From the NCBI GenBank assembly GCA_002104985.1, contig MCGO01000051.1:124001-188000 (forward strand): a DNA stretch of 64,000 bases, written 5' to 3'. The notes below the pieces were generated by a model. That model worked only from the letters and a program-made list of their open reading frames with translations. It did no database searches and was not told the origin of the DNA. Each line of letters begins with the position of its first letter. Within the stretch, counting starts at the first letter, position 1. Source of the stretch: Rhizoclosmatium globosum. Lineage: Eukaryota; Chytridiomycota; Chytridiomycetes; Chytridiales; Chytriomycetaceae. Of the stretch, positions 1-11,454 are shown one piece after another. A program made the position numbers and the translations under genes.

Positions 1-1557
1 AGAATCATGAAGGTCAAAATATTCCAGAAGAAGTCTGCAACAGCGAAACTTCTCTGAATAAGAAGAACGTCGCTTTCAAAGTTGGAAGACAACTAATAAA
101 GCCGTGGTTTAATGGTTAGGTATGACAAATAAGAAGTACTCACAGTACGCAACAATGCTCCAAGCGAGCAGAGGATACTCAATGCCATGAGAGTAATAAA
201 CAAGAAAATGATTTGCTTGTTGACTGAACGTTCCACCTTGGTGCTCTTGATAGGAGCGGCACTGTAATGTTGTTGGTTATGAGTTGAACTTGATTACATC
301 ACTCAATCCGCAAAAAGTAGGTGCCTCCTCTTTACTGCGAAGGGAATGATTCGCTGCACCCAAGATATGCTTTCTTTTCAGTGAACACTTCACTTCGCCC
401 AGTGAACACTTCACTTCGCCAAACGACTGTTTGCTTCGCCTTTCGCTCCAATCGCACTCCACGTAATCACCAAAAACAAACTCACGTTGCATTTCGCATC
501 AACTTTGTCTCATGCCCAGTAAACACGACGATACCATAAATCCAACGAGTATTCCTCAACATGGCTCCACGCAACAACAACTGTCCTGGGTCCAACGGAA
601 CAGTCTTTCCACCATCAAATGTGATTGTTCCTTCGTACGTGTAGAGAGAGTTGTTTGGAAGTTCTGATTTGATTTCACCAGATAGGAGGGAGACTGAGTC
701 TGGGTCGAGGAGGTGGGCAGTTTCGGGGATTCCTTGACGGATTTTGAGGTTCGTTTCACTGTTTGTTTGGAAGCAATTTAGATAAGAGCTCTTGATGTGC
801 TGGAGGATGAGGTCAATTACCCGTCCAAGTTACTGGTCTCAATATAGCACAGAGCATCAGGTTCAGAACTGGATAACAGGATCAAATCAGCGGGGAAGAA
901 CTGTCCGTTTTCGACTCTGTAACAAGAGATACGATTGAGTTACGTGTTGATGTGGATGGTTTGGGACGAACCTGACGATGTCACCCACAACAACATCCTT
1001 CCACTTCTTGTCGACAAACTGAGAGCCATGGAGAGTCTTTACTTTAGTTGCATTTACGATCGCATCTTGCTTCGCACGTTTCGAGTCTTCAGCGACTTCC
1101 TTTGCGGCTGATGCGAGGATAACGATTGAGAGGGGAAGGAGGGTTCCAAGTCTGTTTACGGGCGAGAGACCCGGGATTTGCTGGACGGGACAGTTAGACG
1201 CCGCTGTGACACTCGGAACAGCGTACCTGGATACAGCCAATGAACAGGAAGAACAAGTTTGCGTACTTTGAGAACTGTTCATAGAGGAACTTGAAGAGGA
1301 AGGTGACGACGGTGTACTGTCCCTGCGAGTTAACGCTAATTAAACGAGGGAACCAAACATACTTTTGTTGTTGAGATCTTGTTGTCGCTGAAGTCCTTGA
1401 CCTGGTTGCGCACCGAGTCGTTGAGCGCAATCGTGCGCTGTTCCTCCTGCGCAAGTCGAACCCGCCCGCCCTTGCTCTGCGGCGATGTGTCGTAGCGGCG
1501 GTCGATGATGCCGAGGCGGTGGGCCAGGCGCGAGAAGAAGGACTCGTTCGAATCCAT
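1..1557 (-). CDS. P4-type phospholipid-transporting ATPase (flippase), N-terminal part
   Basis: Integral-membrane P-type ATPase of the P4 (Drs2/Dnf) group, which moves phospholipids to the cytosolic leaflet using ATP. Seen on the minus strand: start ATG at 1557 (MDSNESFF), TM1 region '[15 protein letters not shown]' followed by '[14 protein letters not shown]', then '[20 protein letters not shown]', the actuator stretch with 'VVVGDIVRF' and '[20 protein letters not shown]' followed by NLDGETNLK, and '[16 protein letters not shown]' before the next helix. All of these are hallmark P4 sequences. At least four introns are needed; one of about 220 bp (264-485) is unusually long for this window. 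The gene runs off the left edge, so the phosphorylation (DKTG) and nucleotide-binding domains are not visible. An in-frame upstream ATG-less extension exists but is low-complexity. Confidence 0.9.
381..420. repeat. Two tandem copies of a 20-bp unit inside a flippase intron
   Basis: The unit gtgaacacttcacttcgccc occurs twice back to back inside the longest intron of the P4-ATPase gene. Each unit holds a near-palindrome (agtgaa-c-acttcact). No function is evident; it may explain why this intron is about four times the usual length. Confidence 0.7.
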
Positions 1558-1690
1558 TTGGTGTTGGTGTTGTTGTTGGTTGGTTGGTTTTGTGGCAGGG
1601 CTTTGTGTTGGAAAAATTGGTGTTCTACTTCCACTTGACACTTACTGAATTAATGCAATGGAGAATAGAGAATAGTCGGTTTATCTTGCT

Positions 1691-3202
1691 CTACCTTCCC
1701 ACTTGAGTTCCGTGCGAACAACTACCCCTTACTCCATCACTCATACTCGCGGATGTCAGCAACCCACTCCGCATCCCTGAATACTTGATTTCCGCCTCCT
1801 TCTTTTCTTCATCTTTGCAGCCTGAACAGCCTCTTCCTCCACGGCACCTGCCTCCTTCTGCAGCTCCTGTGTTGACTTCAATGATTTCAACATACTCTTC
1901 CCCATCACTATTAACACGGACATCTCCATTTGCATCGTAGCCACGCCATAAAAGACCCATTCCACCATCACCCTCTGGAGTTGCAAATCCAACTCCGTTA
2001 TCCATGGCTTCCATAGGTGATTCAACGGGAACTCCATTACGATCAAGAATAGGCAGCGTCATCATCCTACACATCAAATTAGCATTCGTATCCTTTCTAT
2101 GACGTAAGAAATCTTAGGAAGCTACTTACCAGTTCTCGAGAACACTGGCATACCCATCCTCAAAAAACAGTGGAGCGCCATTTCGAGAAGCAACCACTTC
2201 CCTTCTCCCTTCTACACTCCAATCCCTATCTGCATCATCCTCATCCTCGTCTTCATCAAAATGTCCCCGAACATGACCATGATTCCTCCGATTCTGATAA
2301 ATCAGTCTCAAAGCACTCATAGCCGTATTAAAATGATCCATGTCAATACCATCTTCCGACTCCTCAACTTCAACGTGGTCGTCATACATCCCCCGTCCAA
2401 ACATTGATGAATGCATCGGAATCCCAATCATCTCCCCATCACTATCCACAGCCTCAAACGGAACCCTTCCTGCGCCCATAAAACTCATTCCAAGCCTGGA
2501 AGTCCGTCCATCCCGCTCCTCCATTCCCGGAAACCGAACCTCCCCATCCGCCCCAATCTCCAACACTCGTACACTGCTACCACCTCTCATGAACGGATTC
2601 CCCATATCTCTCCACGGTCCCAAGACATCTTGAACAACTTGAACCTCTTCCTCCTCCTCTCCTTCCTCTCCTCCAATATTCCTCTCAACACCAGCAACAA
2701 TCCGTTCCACCTCCCCCAAAGCGCGTCGAAACCCGTCAACCTGTTCGCGATATTCCCGCTCTTCGTCTTCAAGCCTCTGGATTCTTTGTAGCAGCTGTAA
2801 AAGCCGTAAGAGTTGAACGCTTTCCCTCTCAGTTTCTGTTGGTGGTGTGCTTGGGACGAGGTTTGGGAGGTCCGCGTATGGATCGTATTCTTCCTGACTG
2901 TTTGATTGTGGTGGTTCGAAGCGAGATCGGTGTTGTTGAGACGGGTGGGAAGGTGGGTTTAGGATTGGTCTGGAAGGGGTTCGTGAGATGTAGACAAAGT
3001 TTGGTGGTAGAGGTTGCGTTTGGATTCGTGTTGTGGTAATAGGTGGATGATTCATGATCACGATTGGACCAGTGTTAGACCGAGGTGTGAACATTGTGGT
3101 TGGGGTTGTTGAGGTACTGGTTGGAGTCGGTGCATGCGATGTGGTTGGATGCGTGCTTGTGTTTCTTGAACGAGAAGAAGGCGTTGTACGTGAGGTGGAC
3201 AT
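1691..3202 (-). CDS. Unrecognised Ser/Pro-rich and acidic protein, two exons
   Basis: Two exons join cleanly. Exon 1 runs from the ATG at 3202 to about 2130 and ends TG before GTAAGT; exon 2 resumes at about 2066 after GTGTAG, giving ...ENW-MMTLPILDRNG... and a stop at 1691. The protein is about 485 residues. Residues 1-110 are Ser/Thr/Pro-rich and probably disordered. Residues 115-170 are a charged coiled coil with Leu-rich and Glu/Arg-rich heptads. The middle is acidic, with runs of Glu and Asp, and the C-terminus holds a short Gly/Cys cluster (GGRCRGGRGCSGC). I recognise no family. It has no signal peptide or membrane segment, so a nuclear or cytosolic scaffold is possible but is only inference. 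It lies head-to-tail behind the flippase gene. Confidence 0.65.
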
Positions 3203-3519
3203 GCGTTTTTTCTTCTCGTGGTGAAGAGTAATTGAGGGCAGGTTTTCTGATGTGGCGGATGTTCTAAAAATACAGGTGCTGGAAGGCGCATTTGATTACA
3301 TCAATCAATCAACCAACGTAAATATAACAAGTATAATAAACATGTACATGGTATTCATAAATTGCGATGAAGGTTAGGTTACTGTATGTTTCATTGCTCA
3401 AACTACATGCATCGATCGATCGGACTTTTCATAATGAGTATACATTATTCTAAAATATAGAGATTTCATATGGTGATGCATCTGTCTAACTTGAAAAAAC
3501 GGAAACTGGTTACCGTGAA
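3203..3519. other. Intergenic stretch, no gene seen
   Basis: AT-rich spacer between the divergent genes starting at 3202 and 3520. It includes a cgatcgatcg run near 3413. It is presumably a shared promoter region, but I see no clear element beyond AT-rich tracts. Confidence 0.4.
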
Positions 3520-3998
3520 ATGATCACCCCATCCAACCACGTTTCAGCCCAAACTCTGAATGCCGTGAAGAAGCACCTCAAGTTACTCACCATTACTGAA
3601 GATGATCCTGGTATTCTCTTTGCATGGAACCAGACCGCCTGTCTCGCCTTCGTTGCCTCTGCAAACAACGCTTTGGCGAACTTCGCCCACCTTTTCTCTC
3701 TCCTGGCCTTGTCTCTCTTGCATCGCTTCAATCCGACATTGTCCAGTCATGTGCTCAAGTGGGAGGAGGAGCATTTGGGAGTGTCCTCGTCGCTCCAAAC
3801 ACAACTGAACAGGCAATGTCTGTTGCGAGTCGCTTGACCGCGATTGAAGCCGACGTATTCATGCAAGGAGTGTGCGCAGCTGCGCTTCCTGTGGGGTCTT
3901 ACTTGGGCACAATCTACACAATCTTGGATAAACGTGTAGTCACTGCGAATCCCATGACCCGCGCGCCTGTTTTTGTGGGCCGTTTATTGTTTCAGTAG
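3520..3998 (+). CDS. Unrecognised small protein, frame broken once
   Basis: An ATG at 3520 opens a frame beginning MITPSNHVSAQTL that is coding-like to about 3700. After that the coding-like sequence (SDIVQSCAQVGGGAFGSVL to a stop at 3998) continues in another frame. One added base in the CC of 'ctggcctt' near 3697 would join the two into a protein of about 159 residues, fairly hydrophobic in the middle (NALANFAHLFSLLA) and ending FVGRLLFQ. There is no recognised domain. The single-base break matches a pattern seen in many other genes of this window and may be an assembly error. Alternatively it is a small decayed gene. Confidence 0.45.
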
Positions 3999-4111
3999 TA
4001 TGCAGCTTGGTTTGAAATGGCAAACATCTTTAAGTTGATTCATTTTAAATTTCATAATTAAAATGTGAATGAAGTCGATTGTTTATTAAGGCAAAGTTTA
4101 AAAGAATTATA

Positions 4112-4350
4112 ATTTGTAGCAATCCAGATCTTGATGCTGAAGTCAAGTAAGGGGGGTGTGGTCGAGCTCAGCAAGGGAAAGAGGTGCCTTATAGGCAACC
4201 GTCAAGTCCTCAGGCATCCCGTTCTTCCAAGCATCTGCACTGAGTGTAGCCTACCCCCTCAGTGCGACACAAGGACCCTGGAGTCGGAGCCAAAGTTGAT
4301 CCATCCCATCAACAATGGTGGTCCTGGAGGCGGGGAACCACACTGATGTT
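4112..4350. repeat. Diverged copy of the 4-5 kb repeat
   Basis: Shares ordered blocks with the two better copies downstream: an 'atcttgatgctgaag' start, 'ctgcactgagtgtag...ccctcagtgcgacac', 'ggaccctggagtcggagcc', 'ttgatcca' and 'gtggtcctggaggcgggga'. It is clearly older than the other two copies. No reading frame is conserved between copies, so it does not look protein-coding. Confidence 0.55.
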
Positions 4351-4424
4351 GTGGAAAATTCAATAATAATATCAAACATTCAATAAACATAAACCTGTAA
4401 TTTCCATTGTCTAAGATCCCGATC

Positions 4425-4735
4425 TTGCCAAGTTGGTTGTGGTAGGGCTCGGCGAAGAAAGGACAGCGTGGGCCGAACCCACTTCTGCCCAGTTCACAAA
4501 TCCGCATTCTTCACGTGTCAGCACCGAGTGTTGCCCACCACCTCAGTGCAACACGTGAACCCTGGAGGCGGAGCTGAGGGACCCTACGCGATTGATCCAC
4601 TCAGTATCCTGGAGACGGGGACCACAGTCTGATGTTGATGCGGGATGGTCTTGGGTACGTGCACTTGAAGGGGTCCGATGGTCCGAGGCCGAGCCGAGTA
4701 GGTATGGAGTAGATTCTGTGTTCAAGATTAATTAG
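4425..4735. repeat. Direct repeat copy A (about 310 bp)
   Basis: Begins with 'ggttgtggtagggctcggcg' and continues through 'cacaaatccgcattcttcac', 'gtgtcagcaccgagtgttgc', 'ccaccacctcagtgcaacac', 'gaaccctggaggcggagctg' and 'tgatgttgatgcgggatggt' to 'gccgagccgagtagg'. It is nearly identical to copy B at 4807-5100, at a distance of about 382 bp. It contains a potential hairpin, GTGTTGC pairing with GCAACAC, at about 4532-4558. Its class is unknown: it may be a non-autonomous mobile element or a local tandem duplication. Confidence 0.75.
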
Positions 4736-4806
4736 TAGCCAGGTAGACATACAAAATTATGAATATATACCAATAATCGCCGTTCTTTGCGATCCTAATC
4801 TTGAAG

Positions 4807-5100
4807 TTGAAGCCAAGGTGGTTGTGGTAGGGCTCGGCGAGGAAAGAATGGTGTGGGATGACCCCACTCCCAAACAGTTCACAAATCCGCTTTCTTCACG
4901 TGTCAGCACCGAGTGTTGCCCACCACCTCAGTGCAACACGTGAACCCTGGAGGCGGAGCTGAGGGATCCTACGCGATTGATCCACACAGTATCCTGGAGG
5001 CGGGGACCACAGTCTGATGTTGATGCGAGATGGTCATGGTCGCGTCTACTTAAAGGAATCCGATGGTCTAAAGCCGAGCCGAGTAGGTTTGGAGAGAACG
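4807..5100. repeat. Direct repeat copy B (about 300 bp)
   Basis: Second near-identical copy of the 4425-4735 unit, in the same orientation and order, with scattered substitutions such as gcgggatgg/gcgagatgg and gggaccc/gggatcc. The short sequences between units are AT-rich (taaacctgtaatttccattg; atatataccaataatcgccg) and look like spacer. No terminal inverted repeats or target-site duplications could be recognised by eye. Confidence 0.75.
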
Positions 5101-6541
5101 AGAAGTCCGAAGCCGAGCTTGAGTCATGGTAGAGCCAATCTGGAGAACTTGCGATGAGCCGAGGGTCGGTACCAGTCCAGACCAAAAGAAGAGGAGAGAG
5201 GAGCCAGTTTCATGGAAGACGAGAAGGGGTGGTACGTCCACTATTTAAAGGAAAAAACCTGACAATTCCTGTTTTTTGCCCAAACAGCAAGAAATCTTTC
5301 CCAGCCATCTCCACGCGCATTCTGATTGGCTGCCTTTTTTGCGCTTTTTTGCACATGTAAACAAACGCGCATTCTGAGGGAAAAAAGGAAGCGCCCGGCG
5401 CTTCGAGACAAAGCTTTTCCCCAAAAACACGTTTCGATCCCAATCAACAACTTCCTCCTCGCCACCACCAGCCTCATCCATTTCTCCAGCCATCATCAGC
5501 GTCGAAGGTTTAGACCGCTTTAAATAGACGCGTCAAATGCCTTCTGGCATCAGCATCAGACTGTGGTCCCGCCTTTAGAACCATGCAGTTGATGGGGCGT
5601 ATCAACCTGCTGCACAATCCTCAAACGCCTTAACTTCAACTTAGTGCTTCTTATTGCAGGAGAGGGCGTGTCCTCTTATTGTCTTGGACTCCTGGTGCTT
5701 ACGTTCATTTTTGATTAACGTCAAACCAAACACAGTCATCCAAGTGCCGATCAGTCTCTCTGATACTATCCATCAAATGCGACCAATCACATCTTCTCCC
5801 CGGTAACTGTAAGAATCAGCCATACTCTTTGTCTTCGTCCACTGACTCAACCACACAGAATTGTCAGAATGACTGGATCCACTCACTGTTTTACGAGCAC
5901 CCTCACCATGTTTTCCTTCTATCACCACAATTCTATACTGGTACCGATGACTCCGTGCTTTGAGACTTGGTCGTAGTGAGCAAAAGGGCCTTTTGGAGAT
6001 ACCGCTTCTACAACTCCATGATGGCACGGCGGAGTGTTCAAGAGAAGAGATTATGGGTAAAGCGGAGTCTCTTTCTTGGATCTCCAGGTTCCATTGAAAG
6101 GAATCTTGTTTTTCGCGCTGGCTGTGAATCCTGCTTGTTTTTCAATCTACACGACACTCCCCTTTTGCCCGATATCCTTCTTTCTCTCAAGTTCCTTGTA
6201 CTTTCGGTATTTGATGAAGTTCCAGTTCGACCAGTTGTTACTGCCCGTTAAGTCGGGATGGAATGGCTGTTCTCATGTTCCTCCATGATTGCAGTGCTCC
6301 ATAGAGCTTCATTAAATACCCGGTCTTGTGTGCTGCTTCCGTTTCTTTCTATTTATACGTTGGTTTGATTTTATGATGCTTTCTACATACACTCCACACT
6401 TCTATCCAACTATTTGTTTCTTTCATCTAAATCAGCACTCAAACCCACCTTCCAATATGACCGCGATCCTCAGCTCCGACCAAATCGTAATGTTGTTCAA
6501 CTTTCTATATACTGTATATAATGCTTTATTTAGAATATATG
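5101..6541. other. Gene-poor stretch; possible decayed coding remnant at 5770-6250 (minus)
   Basis: No intact gene is seen. On the minus strand between about 6250 and 5770, short coding-like pieces lie in different frames, for example 'GSNNWSNWNFIKYRKYKELE', 'NKIPFNGTWRSKKETPLYP' and 'SGSSHSDNSVWLSQWTKTKS'. They are separated by stops and frame changes. This may be the relic of a gene too decayed to name. The rest is spacer, with A/T tracts near 6500 that could serve the 3' end of the coiled-coil gene. Confidence 0.3.
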
Positions 6542-9500
6542 TTAATATTCCTCCTTTTCTGGTTCTGAACTCGGTCGTTTACTTTCTGCATTATCGGCTA
6601 TCCTCTCTAAATTAGGATCTGGTCCACTACGCGTTGGCGCAAACAGTTGCGGCTTGTGATAATTTACTCCTGAACTTATGTTCGAAAACTCTCCATATCC
6701 ACTGTACAGCTTTCCACTTATCTCCCCTTGCAGTTTCGCAGTCAATGCCCTTAGTTCATCAATATCATGGTTCAACCGGTCCAGCCGAGAGTTGAACGGA
6801 CTCACTGTGATGGATACCGCAGAATCCAGATTTTTGTTTGATACTTTGGTCGCCATTTCTCCCTTCGTCATTGTCAAATCCTTCTCCAAATGACTCAACT
6901 CATTTCGAATCCTTTCATCAATGTCAAACCGGATCTTTCGAAGCTCGGCCCACGTTTGATCCAGCATTTTGGGTATCATCATCGTCCGTCCGTCAAGTTC
7001 TTCGAATCTCTTTGAATAGGAGTCTCTCCATGCTCGAATAGCACTGGCTTGCTCGTCAGCGGATTTCTCCAACCCCGCCCTGAACTCCCGCATTGAGTCT
7101 CGTGAAAACGCCTCTGCGTCGCTAACTTTCACTTTCATGGTTTCAATCGCCATAGCTTCAATTTCTTGTTGCGCCGTAAGTCGATGCAAATTCTTGGTAA
7201 CCTCGCCCTGCAACTGTTCCAACGTTGCTTCAGAAACCTTTGTCCCCAAAGAACCCCTAACATCCTCCAGACCCGAATTCAATCGCTCTGTTTCGACTCT
7301 CACGACTTCCATAACGCGCTTCTTGAACTCTTCAAGACCAGCTTCATTTGCTTGGATCTGTTTAGGCAAAACATCCACTTTTTCTGAAACGTCCTTAATT
7401 TGTTGGAGGCACAGCTCTTTGGCTTTGTCGATCGCGATCGTATTATCCGCGACCATGGTTTCTACTGAATTCGTAAACAGCTGTATACGAGACCTGGATG
7501 AGTTTTCCGCTTCTGATAGACGGAGTTTCATGCCTTCGACACTGTTGTCTATCTTGTCGGCACGAGCTTGAACTGCATCCAAAGCACCATTGATTGAAGC
7601 AACCATTTCTTCGACGTCCTAATGAAAAATATTGAGCCAACAGTAAACGGGGTTGTTGACTCACATCATGCATCGTTTGACTTATCTCGGTCTTTGCTTC
7701 TGCAACAGAAGCACTGATCTCTCCCATTCGATCTTGAACTCCAGCGACCAGGTCACTCAGTTTTTTCTCAATATCTTCTAGTTCAAGTCTTGTTACTCGC
7801 ATTCCGATTGCATCCTTTATAGACCTCAAGTTCTCCTCAATTTCCATCCCCTTTGTATCCAACTCCATCATATAATTCTTGATTCGATCATCCTGGTCTT
7901 GCAAACTCTTCTTTCCTGCCTTTTCCAACATTTCCAACTTCACGTTTTCCAAGTACTCGGTTGTTGACAGTGATTTTAGCTCCAGATTCAGTATAGCAGT
8001 TTTGAGATTCGTTTCATGGTCGTCAAGTTCTTTTCGATTCAATTTATCTGAGAGACTTTCCTTGATCTGGAGGATTGTTTGGTCGATTTCACCAACTCGA
8101 AGCGTGATGGCTGCAAAGTGTGCTTTTAGCCGGGTTTCAGCATCATCCAAATCTTTTTTGGATGGTTTTTGCTCCATATCATCGCGCGTGACTTGGAGGG
8201 ACAGGCCTATAGCAGTTACGTTGGACTTCACTGCAGCGACGGAAGCTTCAAGCTTTGTTTCCAAATCCGCAACATCCGACTTCGTAACTCGCAATTCAAG
8301 CTCTTCTTTGAACGCAGCCATTGTACTTTCAGTTTGCAGCGACCGGAAGTTGAGTTTGTCTTCTATTTCGGACTTTGTGTATTCAGACTGATCCTCCAAA
8401 AGCTTGATTTTTCCATGCAGTTCATCCAGTTTTTCGTTTTCCGCCGAGAATTTAGCTTCAACTCGAGTTTCAAAGACTTCTAGAGAGGCTTGGGCTGTAC
8501 GGCCTAGTTGCTCAGCGGCCAAATGCGCGATTCTAACTTTAGAGTTTGTTTCAGCATCGGATTCAATAATCCGCTTTCTCAAGAGCTCCATTTGGTTTTC
8601 CAAATCATCAATCGATCGCGTTTTAGCTGCGATGAGTTGTTCTGCTGTGACTTTTAGCTCCTCTTCGATTTTTGTTGACGTTTCTCTGGCTTCTTCAACC
8701 GCTTGTGATATTGCAGTCATGGCTCGTCTTTCAGTCGCCAAAGCTGCGGCTTCCATTTCTTTTCGCACTTCACCGACGACTCTGTCCGTTTCCATTCGTG
8801 ACCGTATTTCTGCTCGAAGAACCTCCTCTACCGATCCCATTTTCTGATCTGTTGTCCGTTCGACGAGCAAGATACTTTCTTTCAGGGCCTTAACCGCATT
8901 GCCGACGCTTTGCCGCACCTCAACTTGCATCAACTGAAGCTCCTCGAACTTTTTTAAGACGGCGTGTTGAATCAACTTGAAGCCTTCCTCAACTTCTGCT
9001 TTAACACTTTGCTCAAATTTCGATCGCGCTTGTCGTTCAGCTTGCACAGTATCTTCAATACCTCCGACTTGACTTCCCAGTTTATCCATAGCAACGTTGA
9101 CAATCTCTTTCACTCCGCGCTCAAGCAACCGCACATCCTCCATGACTCCCGTTAATCCCCTTTCTCGTTCCATCCGTTCACGATCGAATGCTACACCCGC
9201 TTGCTGTCGAGCACCTTCAATCCTTTCCATCATTTCTCGATCTTGATTGGATACACACTTCTTCACTTCTGAGAAGAGCTCGCGCATTCCATTCTCAAAT
9301 TGGAATCGAGCGCGAGACTCGGCATCCACACGTTGTCGGATTTCCAAAAGACTCATTTCGAGTTTCTTACTCAATGAATCTGTGTTTGCATCGATACTCT
9401 AAATATACATTTAGATTGTCTGTTCAATTTAAGCATGAAGCCTTACTTGGTGCAAAGCACCCAGTGCACTCTCGTGATCTCTTACAACTCGCATGACTTC

Positions 9501-10508
9501 ACTTCCTCGACCAGCTTCAACCTCCCATTCCCGTGTTTTTGCCTTGACTTCGTTTCCCACTTCATTTGCCAATAAGCCAAATCCTTCCACTCTAAACCTC
9601 AATGAATTCAATTCATCAGACAAATGGCGGATTCTTTCTCCTTCCTCCGTCTCACGGCCTTCGATGCTTCTCTGTCGCGCAACCAGTTCGGACACGATTG
9701 TTTGTAACTTCATGTACCCCTTTTCCCAACCCATTTTCATTTCTTGTCCAACCGCCGCGGCGCGTCGTTCGTGATCAATAACAATGCGCTGCAGTTCCTT
9801 TCTGTCCAAGTTGTCTGCGGCCGCCTGGTCCGCGAGCTTGTCAACTTTGGCAGTGAGAGTCGCCAGCTGGGCCTTTGACAGCTGCAGCTCGGTTTCAAGC
9901 CACGTTCGCGATCGCCGTTCGTTTTCGAGTTGTTCTTCGGCGAAGCGGAGTTTTGAGAGAAAGTCTTGTGTGATGAGCGATGTTGGCGAGATGAGGGCCT
10001 GGTCGAGCGATGCTGGCTGGGCGATGATGTCCGACGACGAGAGCTTGTAGCTTGATGAGTAATCACCGCGTGGGATAGGCGGCGGCGTTGGGCTGAAGCG
10101 AGGGCCGGCGGCGGGGGCAAGTTGGAGGCCATTTGATTGTGGCGGCTGCGTTGGTGGCGGTGGATAAAACGATCTTGGATCCGCGAAAGGAGCAGCGTTG
10201 GTTGATCGAGGCTGAGGTGAAAGTGTTGAGTTTGGAGGGACTTCTGACTCAACAACTTGAACTCACTGCAAGATTTGTTCCGATAATTCCAGTGCTTCGT
10301 TGATATTCCGCGATATCATTTTGCTTCTCGGCAAGCTTTCTAGGAGAATCGAGTGGGTCAAAGACTAATTGGAACATAGGAATTGAAGTGGCGTTCTACC
10401 TATTCTTTGTTTCTGCTTGCTGATGCAACAAGTATTCTTTCAACGCTTTATCACTTTCTTGCTTCAATCTTGTACGTTGCTCTACGGCATCCCAACTGAA
10501 GGACATTG
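6542..10508 (-). CDS. Long coiled-coil protein with about 40-residue tandem repeats
   Basis: Starts MSFSWDAVEQRTRLKQESDK at about 10505 and ends EPEKEEY at 6542, roughly 1,250 residues. Introns are visible at about 10405-10370, 10270-10215, 9455-9400 (agtaagg/tagag) and 7660-7621 (GTGAGT...TTAG). After a Pro/Ser-rich stretch (PPPPTQPPQS), nearly everything is heptad coiled coil rich in Glu, Lys, Arg and Leu. Between about 8330 and 7700 there are four to five repeats of 40-42 residues, each opening with a K-x-x-L-x-D-x-E-x-x-L-like start (SKKDLDDAETRLK, RKELDDHETNLK, KSLQDQDDRIK, RLELEDIEKKL). There is no membrane segment or catalytic domain. In a zoosporic fungus a cytoskeletal, basal-body or flagellar scaffold is a reasonable guess, but no family is recognised. 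Joining the proline-rich exon to exon 2 needs one extra base, so the 5' end is uncertain. Confidence 0.8.
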
Positions 10509-10631
10509 GATGGAGGAACTGGACGACTTGTAAATCCTATTCTTTGACCATAACTCTACAACCAATAAAAATGTCTTTTATTACAACTTGTCGACTAATT
10601 TATGATGTACATAGAAGAGTTCACCAGATCA

Positions 10632-11243
10632 TTACTTGGCAATAATTACTGTGCATTCACAATGCTTGCTCACATAATCGCTGACACTTCCGAGAACAGC
10701 TCTCTTCAGTGAACCAAGTCCTCGCGTTCCAATAACGAAAACGTCAGCCAGCACTTCTGCAGCTACATCGCAGAGCTGTACTCGAACATCACCCTTCAAC
10801 AACGTCGCTCTTAGAGGAACCGTCACGTTCGCTGTTCGAACCAGGTCAATGTATTTTTTAAGAAGAGCTTGCGCTTCAAGAGCTTTTGGTTCTGGTGCAT
10901 CGGCTGCGATACAGGCTGTGACGATGAAATTAGCTTCCTAGGAATCAAACCATAGCGAGTAATTGGTACGTACTCATAAGAACAAGCTTGTTATTGATTC
11001 CAGTCGATGGTTTAATTAGGTTGTTCAACGCCCAATAGAAGGCTTTTGAGCCGTCATCTGATCCATCTATGGATATGATCATCAGAACCACCCGATATTG
11101 AACCACAGATGAAAAAGAAACTACGAACCAATCGCGACGCAGATGATGCGACCTCCGACGATATCTTTCTTCCAGTCTTCTGGGTTAAACTTCTCGAGGT
11201 CTTGGAAGTCCTTTGTAGTGTGTGTCGCAGTCCAAGATGCCAT
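10632..11243 (-). CDS. Universal stress protein (UspA) family, copy 1
   Basis: Cytosolic nucleotide-binding UspA-fold protein of about 160 residues. It starts MASWTATHTTKDFQDLEKFN at 11243 and is split by two or three short introns (donor gttcgtagt near 11130; another near 10975-10940). The conserved fold landmarks are DGSDDGSKAFYWALNNLI after strand 1 and the ATP-binding C-terminal signature GTRGLGSLKRAVLGSVSDYV, ending CECTVIIAK. The Gly-x2-Gly-x9-Gly-Ser pattern typical of ATP-binding UspA proteins is intact. A close paralogue lies at 17264-17935, on the other side of two receptor genes. The exact ligand and role cannot be read from the sequence. Confidence 0.88.
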
Positions 11244-11454
11244 GTTTGTCTTTGTTTTTCGGTTTGATTTTCAATACTGAGCCAGAAGTTTCGGGAGACG
11301 CATGGTTCTTATATTTCTTGAGGAGGGTTTTGAGTCAAGTTGACGAGAGTGAGTCATACTTGCGATACATATTGTTTCAAAGATTTTCTAAAGAAAAGGA
11401 GAAAATAAAAGAAATAAAAAAGAAGAGAGACGAAAGAACAATTCTGGAGAAATT

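Noticed and set aside
98..132. A tRNA-like D-arm motif (gtggtttaatggttagg).
   Set aside because: No matching T-arm (GGTTCRANNCC) or acceptor stem follows within 100 bases, and the site lies in an intron of the flippase gene.
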